From Pardosa pseudoannulata (taxonomy: Eukaryota > Arthropoda > Arachnida > Araneae > Lycosidae), in the NCBI GenBank assembly GCA_032207245.1, contig CM063505.1, positions 178,943,296 to 179,007,295 on the forward strand: a stretch of 64,000 bases of DNA, in the 5' to 3' direction. Shown piece after piece: positions 17,728-64,000 of the stretch (position 1 is the first letter of the stretch; every line of letters begins with the position of its first letter). The position numbers were made by a program, and so were the translations under genes. Below the pieces are notes generated by a model, which did not search any database, was not told where the DNA came from, and saw only the letters and a program-made list of their open reading frames with translations.

Positions 17728-17730
<3 letters not shown>
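16276..17730. other. Intergenic stretch, no gene recognised
   Basis: Frames of 60-68 codons on the minus strand are unrecognised. Near 17442 the sequence CAGGGGTGGCCAAACGGG resembles the end of a hAT-type element, but I found no partner end. Confidence 0.4.

Positions 17731-17799
<69 letters not shown>
17731..17799. repeat. (TA)n microsatellite
   Basis: About 34 TA dinucleotides, followed by a short GA-rich tract at 17803-17820. Confidence 0.97.
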
Positions 17800-17800
<1 letters not shown>

Positions 17801-18779
17801 GTGTGTGAGAGAGAGAGATAGAAATATGTTCTTATATATTGGTATGCAAATGTTTGTATGCATGTATATGCATAAAAACATGTGTTTATGATATATATTG
17901 TCTATTGAATTTTATATACACATATATACATACATGAATAAATACATACATGTATATATAATATGTGTATGCGTGTATGTATATATGTGTGCGTTAGAAC
18001 GCTTGCTTGCTTGAAGGCATGCATGTATTTTTTGTTTCTAACGATTCCTGCTTATGTTTGTATACCAGCGACTTATTATAAATAACCAAGATTAAATTCA
18101 ATTCTAACCCTCTTGTTCTATTCTTAATGAAGATACATTATTTATAACGCAGTTTATTATTAGTGTTTGTGTAGGTGCATCTGGTCTGTGTAAGTTTATA
18201 TGTATGCAATATAAGCTTGTGGGTAAGGAGGAAAAATGAGTTATATTTATAGGCTGTTTTTACTGCAAGGACACTGAAAATATTCTTTTATAGCAAGGGA
18301 ACAGCTGTCCATGTCAAAACTTGTTATTTTAATTAAAATTCTGACAAACTTTAAAAGGAACGTAGTGGATTTTTTTAATCCAAAAAATATTAAGTGAGAA
18401 ATTATTTTGTGCCAATATGACCTACGCAGAATTTGCTTTATATTTGGGGAAAATATTCATGTTGTAGGCTTCGAAATAACTCAGAACTATCTTAATTCTA
18501 TTTTCAATCCGAATAGACTCAATTTAAAATGTATTGCACGAATTGGAAGGTAATGTGAATGAACTACGTTCATATTGTTATATCAATTATATAATAAACC
18601 ACTGAGTCAAAGTTACACTCTGTGAATATATCGATGATATTTATTTGTAAATTTAAATAGCAGTATTTCTGATGCTGGTGATGAATTTTTTGCCTACTGA
18701 AAATAAAAACAAATAAAAATAAAAAAATATATATTTTTCTATTTACGCTAATTTATTCACTTGTACTGTTGGTATCCTC
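17800..18779. other. AT-rich stretch with scattered TATG/CATA repeats
   Basis: Short ATAC/TATG repeats occur around 17915-17990. No coding sequence is recognised. Confidence 0.5.
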
Positions 18780-19480
18780 ATCTTATTTACGACCATACTA
18801 TATTTTGTTCGGAGTATGGTTGGTTACAACTCGGCATCCTTGTATAAACAATTCCATGTCGGCGGAAACTTTCTGGAACACTTTTTATGTCCAGTATACT
18901 GAAAAGAGGTGCATTGGGCACAGGAGAGAAATTTGCTCTTCTATGCATTGGTTCATCTCACGACTCGCTCTTATGGGATGTATTAGATTGCCAATTCTCC
19001 ATCTGTACGCTGAAATCAATGGGAAAAACCGTAGTTCAACAGTGGATTCCAGGCCATTGTAACTCAAGGGCAGTGAGCAGGCTGGTGTGCTGACGAAGAA
19101 AGGTGCCAGAGCTCTTAAAGTTTCACATATCCATGTCCCGTTTAATACTATAAAATAACTTACTAAGAATCTTATATTCTCCAAACACAACGAAAACTTA
19201 TAGACTCAAGTTGCACCTAAGAATTGGAGATGTTTGAATCAAACTATTATACTTTACTTGCCCCGCAGCGAGGCAGTTGCAATTGGAAGGATGTACTCCC
19301 AACGACTGCCTGGCTGGTCATCTTTTTAAAATTGGTGCCTTCCTGAGTCCCTTTTGTACCACTTGGGAGGATCATGTTGTTATGGATGGTGACCTCATTC
19401 TGTATTGCAGAACCCTTCAGAGAGCTTTCCTGGTCGGGAAGTATTTGGAGAAGAAATATCGATTGAGAAAATGACATTTT
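18780..19480 (+). pseudogene. Non-LTR retrotransposon 3' remnant (RNase H and C-terminal region)
   Basis: Broken plus-strand frames carry two recognisable parts of a LINE ORF2 end. Around 19020-19125, QQWIPGHC followed after a frameshift by an Ala-Gly...LTKKGARALK stretch matches the RNase H domain hallmark (WIPxHC...AD.LAKKGA) of arthropod non-LTR elements. Around 19270-19470, DCLAGHLFKIG and a spaced CxxxxxxxxVVMDxDxxxxC-like layout match the region that follows RNase H in such elements. Frameshifts and stops show the copy is dead. The clade is not determined; the upstream reverse transcriptase is absent. Confidence 0.7.
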
Positions 19481-19799
19481 TTAAAAATTTCATTTTCCTT
19501 TCGTATATTATAAGCTAATTGTTCTCTGCCATTGGGAAAAAATGCATGAAAAATGTTGTAATAAACGTTTTTTATAAAAAATTCTTATTTATTTTTTTTT
19601 CAAAGAAATCTAGAGTGCGATTCTAGTTATCTCCTTTTAGCTCAAAATCTCTAAATGCTTTGAGATCACCACAAAAAAAATGTACATATGAAAAGTTTTG
19701 AGTCGTATGAGAATGTGGAAAGTAAAGAAAGGTTTAGGGGGAGGGTTGTCCCAATACTGTAGCAAGGTCTTTGTAATGACTTCTCTTACTCCCAAGTTG
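19481..19799. other. AT-rich flank, nothing recognised
   Basis: T-rich sequence runs between the dead LINE end and the next SINE. Confidence 0.5.
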
Positions 19800-19952
19800 A
19801 CAGAACGGGTAGAACGCTGCCGTTCGGTGTCGGAATATGTGGTTTCATATCCTGCTACCGGTGTAGATGTTTGTAGCCGTTTGGACTCTGCTTTAAACTG
19901 TAGATTCCAGTCTTATTAGCTTTCGTGTAGCAAAAAGTTAACCAAACCAAAC
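19800..19952 (+). mobile_element. tRNA-derived SINE (family A), diverged
   Basis: It keeps the CCGTTCGG...ATGTTTGTAGCCGTTTGGA body, the TCTTATTAGCTTTCGTG segment and the ACCAAACCAAAC tail. Box B is altered (GGTTTCATATCC). Confidence 0.75.
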
Positions 19953-20481
19953 TACTCCAAGGTTTATCCGTTATGTTGTTGAGAACTCAATGAGCCTTAT
20001 CGCATATTTTCGAAAATTGCCTACTTAAGGTGGTTGGGTACCAGCCATATTCGATGTCACTAGCTCCCTGTTAGCCTAGGGGATTTTGTTTTCTTCCTCT
20101 GGTCGATTTTTAACTAAAGATTTTTTTAAATGCATGTTACCAAGTGATAGAGAAGAAAACTCTTCAGGGCTATGCGTGACTAAATGTTTGAAAAGAGAGA
20201 GAGAGAAATATATTTTTAATTTTAAATTATTTGTTTTCTTTGAACTCAAATAATGCCATTTTACTAGCAAAAATATTTCAAACGGTCCTGCTTTAACCCT
20301 AGAGAATTTCTTGTTCTATTATGTAGTAAAAGCTGGTTTAAAGAAATCTTTAAATGCAAGATACTCTGAAGTAGAACAATTTTTCTCAACATTGTTTCAG
20401 GGAAACCCTTTTTTGGAAATGACTGAAGTGTCCCTCCAAGCCATACAAATGTCTGTTACCATGCTAACCTGTCTTTCCGGG

Positions 20482-20515
<34 letters not shown>

Positions 20516-20980
20516 TCAAACTAATGGATAAAATTTTAATCTGTTTCAAAATTGTAAAATTAAGTACGGACGGTGATTTTAAGTATAAAAATAAAGTTTG
20601 GTTTCAATAATATATTTTTTTATTACTATACGTATGATGGAAAAAAGAATAAAAAATGTAAGACATTTGTATGTTAAATTGAAATACTTTATTTTCGCTC
20701 TTGGGGATTTTTTGAGGAAATGTTGATTATAAATTATGATTAAGATAAATAAAAAAGTTTTTTTTTTTTCTCCTTAAGACATCTTTCTAAGAAAAAAATT
20801 TTTTTTTTCTTTTGATTAGTCTTTAAAATGAACAAGAATTGAAAAAAAAAGAAAGGAACTGTTAGTAAAGAAAAGAAATTTAAAATCGTTTATATCTAAA
20901 AAATTAATTATGAGAATTTTTTTTTCTTAAAAATGGTAACATCAAAAATTCTTATTTGGTTTAAACGGTCCATTTTTAAT
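19953..20980. other. Stretch with poly-A tract and unrecognised ORF
   Basis: A 99-codon plus frame (20311-20610) runs through a ~29-base A tract at 20481-20509 that makes a Lys run. The part before the tract has no recognised domain. Other A- and T-runs lie at about 20760-20850. Confidence 0.4.
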
Positions 20981-21073
20981 GGTACAGAAGTCCTTATTCT
21001 GTAAGTCAAATTCCACTCCTGACATAGATGTTCGTTGTAGTCGTTTGGAATCAGATTTTAGCTTCAAGTCTGC
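20981..21073 (+). mobile_element. SINE family A fragment
   Basis: The fragment holds a box B remnant (AAGTCAAATTCC) and the GATGTTCGTTGTAGTCGTTTGG body. It is cut off before the tail by the next element. Confidence 0.6.
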
Positions 21074-21074
21074 T

Positions 21075-21185
21075 AGGGTCGAGATGACCTAGAGGTTATT
21101 ATAGTGCTGGTATGGGATATCGGGGTACCAGGTTCGAGTCTCATGAGTATTTTATATATCTCGCTGTCTGAGTGGAATAGGTTCT
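21075..21185 (+). mobile_element. tRNA-like SINE (family B)
   Basis: Box A-like TGACCTAGAGGTTAT and box B GGTTCGAGTCTC (21131-21142) have tRNA spacing. The body that follows differs from family A and resembles the copy at 16165. Confidence 0.55.
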
Positions 21186-21271
21186 AGATAATATTAGAAT
21201 CGCGATATATTTTACTGAATAGACACCAGGGAGAAGAATACGAAAACTAGAAGCATTATCCTTACTTGATG

Positions 21272-21461
21272 TGCCGAACTATGGCCGATTGGTTAGAGTG
21301 TTGGCCTTCGGTACCGGAGTTTGTGGGTTCGAATCCCGCTGTGGCATGGGGTGTTTGTAGCCGTTCGGATTCGGCTTTGGCTTTAAGCTGTAGGTCCCGG
21401 TCTCATTAGCCCTCGTGTTACAAAAGAGTATACCGTAGTACTCCAAACCAAAACCAAAAAC
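21272..21461 (+). mobile_element. tRNA-derived SINE (family A), good copy
   Basis: Box A (TGGCCGATTGGTTAGAG), box B (GGTTCGAATCC, 21326-21336), the TTTGTAGCCGTTCGGATTCGG body with a short GGCTTT duplication, CTCATTAGCCCTCGTG and a CTCCAAACCAAAACC tail are all present. Confidence 0.9.
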
Positions 21462-21564
21462 CTTACCTGATGATACCGATTGATCCGCTTTAGAATCACG
21501 AACGTCTCATATTAATAAGTCACATCACATGAGTTATCAAGAAGTGGATCCTGGTTAAATATAC

Positions 21565-21740
21565 GGAGGAGGTCAAGCAGTAGGGAATTGCTTATCGGTA
21601 CCGGAGTTCGCTGGTTCAAATTCCACTGTTGTCGTAGATGTTAGCAGCCTTTCGGATTCGTCCTTAAACAGTAGGCCCCGGTCTCATTTTTCCACGTGTA
21701 ACAAAAACGTAGACCGTTGCACTCCGCTCCAAACCAAACC
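21565..21740 (+). mobile_element. tRNA-derived SINE (family A)
   Basis: Box B (GGTTCAAATTCC), the AGCAGCCTTTCGGATTCG body, GTCTCATTTTTCCACGTG and the CTCCAAACCAAACC tail are visible. Box A is decayed. This is the fourth tRNA-like element within about 800 bp. Confidence 0.8.
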
Positions 21741-23840
21741 TGATCTAATCGACTTTAGTGTAGGGCGAATAAGTCTAATCATTCTTTAATGATGATGTAT
21801 ATAAGACGATTTGATTTGCGGTTACATCAAATTGATTTTGTTAAAAATTTCCACCAATATATATTTCATGTACCCGAAGTTGATCTAACGTGAAAAATAA
21901 ATTATTTAATCAAGAAACAAAGTTTAAAAAGCAGTCTACAGCTGAATTTTCCGCGTACAACTGTTATAAATTTTTAATCTTAATTTTGCCACAAGTAAAA
22001 ATTCATCTAATATGTGGTTTACAAAAATTTTAATCCCAATTCCTATACTCTTGTAATTCTACTAGCATTTTAAATAATTAGAACATATTTTTAAAAATAA
22101 TTGATAGATTACCGCATCGGATTCTTCTCAGTTCTTCATTTTTCTTTTTTGTGTGAAATGGAACTCTGGAGTTTTCATAATTGCCTCTTAAAAAAATAAT
22201 CAGAATGGTATTTATTAGCGTTCTGCTTTATTATTTATACTATTGGTACAGAACTAGGGACTTTAACCTTTAACCTGAAAATGCGGGATAATGCGTATCT
22301 TCACTGCACTTCACATCGTGTGTGTACCACAGTAAATTAATGCACATGGAGTGTACTTTTTTTTAAAGAGGTTAGGGCCAGACCTAACCAGTTGACAAAA
22401 TAGGTGGTAAATTCTTGAGTGGTTAAACTAGCGAAATAGTTTTATTTCTAAACTCATTATAATACAAGTTTAGAGAAAACTGTTATTTGTATTTTTATGA
22501 TAATACGAATTTACAGAAATGTTTTTGGATCTGAAATTGTTCTGAATTAGTCCTGAATTTACCGCTCTCGAATTAAGCCAAGACTACAATCTTGATTTTT
22601 TTTTTTTTTTTTGTTAGGAAAGCGAACTATTATTTGTGTTACACATGGGAAAACCAGGGAAGTTTAACAAGCTTATTTGATCGATATGACCGGTATTCGA
22701 ACCAGTGACCAGTCCAAATGATTTTCCGCTTAAAACTTTTTGCTAACAATTGTTAGTCTTCTGAATTTTGTTGTAAGTAAATATTCACTCGGCATGCGAT
22801 ATATAAAAACTTCGTATCTAATAATAACGCTTTTATTTGTTCAACTATGATCGGTCACACAATGTGCTTTAAGAAAAATATTTTTAGTTTCACTTACTAA
22901 CAAATTACTTCCTCTTTTCTTCCCAGAAAGATAATAAATATAAATAAATGACGAATAATTGCTTAGATTGCATAATATTAGAAGATTTTTTTAATAAAAA
23001 TTTTTATTTTAATCGGAGTAATTTTTGATTGTCTAATATACTTTTAACTTTAATGTTATTTCAGGGTTGTAACATTAAGGTGAAATTTTTGAGATTCTTA
23101 TAGCGTATTTGAGATTATATTTGCCTTTTTTTTAGTTCATCTATTCTATTGGGAAATATCTACATTTATAGTAAAATTAGGAAAAAAGCGTTCTATCGCA
23201 CCATAGGTTTAACAATTTTATAAGCGGTGCAATTCTTAGCTTAGATTGTAAGCTTCAAGATGTGAATTTGCATTCAGAAGAACCCAATGAATAATCAGCA
23301 TAAAATTTAATGTCTTTACTTAAGTGTAAAGAATTCGTAAAAATATCTTGAATAGATTTTTTTCCATTACGAATTAAACTATGAATTCTTGAAGATTTTT
23401 TTATTTACTTGAGTATGTCAGGTATATTTTGCTTTTTATGTGGTAGTACACAAAATCCTCTCCCCTTCCCAATCCCTTTTATTGAATATTCTCTTGCAGA
23501 ACTTCAATTGCTATTTTTATTGTTTAGTTAATGTTTACTTTTGATAATGTAGGTACAGATAATTTCTATCCAAATAAATGTCGTAAAATTATGCAGTTTT
23601 TTCTTTTCGGTATAGTCAGTTTTAGTAACAGTTATGCCTTTCCCACTAGCTGTTTAATATTAGCTTAACAGGAGACAATTTTCATACCATGCAAATATCT
23701 GATATAGCTTTTTTAAATTTTTATTTTTGTACGAATTCCTCCGTAATAATCTATTGTATTTTTATTTTATTAAAAATTATGAAATTCTTAACTATAATTA
23801 TCTAGAAGTTCAAAATTTATAATTATATTTCAAATTTTAG
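21741..23840. other. AT-rich stretch preceding exon 1
   Basis: No exon was recognised. A T-run lies at about 22594-22613. Near 22690 the sequence CCGGTATTCGAACCAGTGACC is a minus-strand box B-like site from a possible degraded SINE. The final bases form the acceptor of exon 1 (TTTCAAATTTTAG). Confidence 0.5.
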
Positions 23841-23848
23841 GAAACACT

Positions 23849-63129
<39,281 letters not shown>

Positions 63130-63181
63130 GTAAGTTAAACAACATTTTCCCCCCCCTGTTACTTTATTGTTGAAAATAACA

Positions 63182-63243
<62 letters not shown>

Positions 63244-64000
63244 TATATATATACATATATATATATGTATATATATATATGTATATATATATCATTGGAT
63301 AATAAAATACGTGTATAATTAATACAATATTAATGCCTGTCTTTATGGATAATATATGTAAACTGTTACATTGTATCCTCTGGAACATCTTCACAATTTT
63401 TACAATTGTCAAGTATATGGATAGCATAAATACAAAAAATGAAACCTGAATACTAGAGTGAGGTCTAACTTGTTAAGGATTGTTGATAAATTTTTTTAAA
63501 AGTCTTAATAATTTTTTTTAAAAAAGCTATTTTATCTATTAAATTTTATTACTTTGATTTTCTTGAAAGTTAACAAAATATAAAATTTAGTTTTAAAAGT
63601 ACTTTTCATATTAAAACAGAAAAGTGTGATTTGGCATAAATATCCATTTACAAATTTTTAAAATCATTTTTTATACTAAAAATGCACAGAACTACATTGA
63701 TTATATTGATAGCTGGCTAGTAACAAATTTGTAAATGACCTTTTATTTTAAGTAATTAATTACTTAACTTTATATGACTTTTTTTTTTTTTTTTTTTTTT
63801 GTGGAGGTATGCAAAGTTTTTAAAAGTAGGTTGTAAAAGACTTTTTGAAAAACAGCATAATGCATGCATTATATGTTACATAAAATTGAATAATTTTGTT
63901 ACCTAAATTAATTGAAGACAAAAATTAGTATTTTAAAAAATATGCATGCTAAGCAGGTAGATAGTTTTTAAAGCTAAAAAAGGGTAGTAAACTTATTTGG
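63130..64000 (+). other. Intron 18 (incomplete)
   Basis: Starts GTAAGT and runs to the window edge. It has a long TA/TACATA microsatellite at 63185-63292 and a T-run at 63780-63800. No further exon is seen, so the C-terminal exons are outside. Confidence 0.85.
63185..63292. repeat. (TA)n with TACATA/TATGTA units
   Basis: A TA tract of about 50 bp followed by TACACATA, TACATA and TATGTA units. Confidence 0.95.

Noticed and set aside
20311..20610. 99-codon plus frame with Lys run
   Set aside because: The length comes partly from reading through a poly-A tract; nothing recognised before or after it.

Overview
This is nuclear DNA from a multicellular animal. It is strongly AT-rich, with a long intron-split gene, GT-AG introns, many microsatellites, tRNA-derived SINEs and decayed transposons. 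The protein resembles the Na+-driven bicarbonate transporter branch of SLC4 (vertebrate NBCn1/NDCBE/NBCn2, insect Ndae1). The N-terminal wording recalls arthropod members, and the mix of SINE and non-LTR debris makes an arthropod, perhaps an arachnid such as a spider, my best guess. The species is inferred, not shown.

Layout. 1-4.5 kb is a repeat nest: blocks of (TA)n and (TG/TA)n separate LTR-like segments, including two copies of a ~335-bp TG...CA element in opposite orientation. 4.5-23.8 kb has no recognised complete gene. It holds SINE copies, a candidate solo LTR (14 kb), a broken non-LTR retrotransposon 3' part (18.8-19.5 kb) and a GC-richer patch near 9.3 kb that may be an upstream first exon. 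23.84-63.13 kb carries eighteen + strand exons of one SLC4 gene. They join without any frame conflict into 933 codons from the first visible Met. The C-terminal part lies beyond the right edge.

The gene. Exons 1-9 encode the cytoplasmic N-terminal domain, including an Arg/His-rich stretch and the conserved SLC4 core. Exon 10 is a Glu/Lys-rich linker. Exons 11-18 encode the membrane domain up to the last visible splice donor. The product should be a plasma-membrane bicarbonate transporter for pH control. Its exact ion coupling cannot be settled from sequence alone.

Introns hold most of the other structure: a non-autonomous hAT-type element (intron 5), a decayed hAT transposase copy with inverted ends (intron 13), the 3' part of a Ty1/copia retrotransposon with LTR and RNase H on the minus strand (intron 15), several SINEs, and a diverged direct repeat flanking exon 11. 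I found no CRISPR array, operon, bona fide tRNA or rRNA gene. I see no clear sign of a new multi-gene system.
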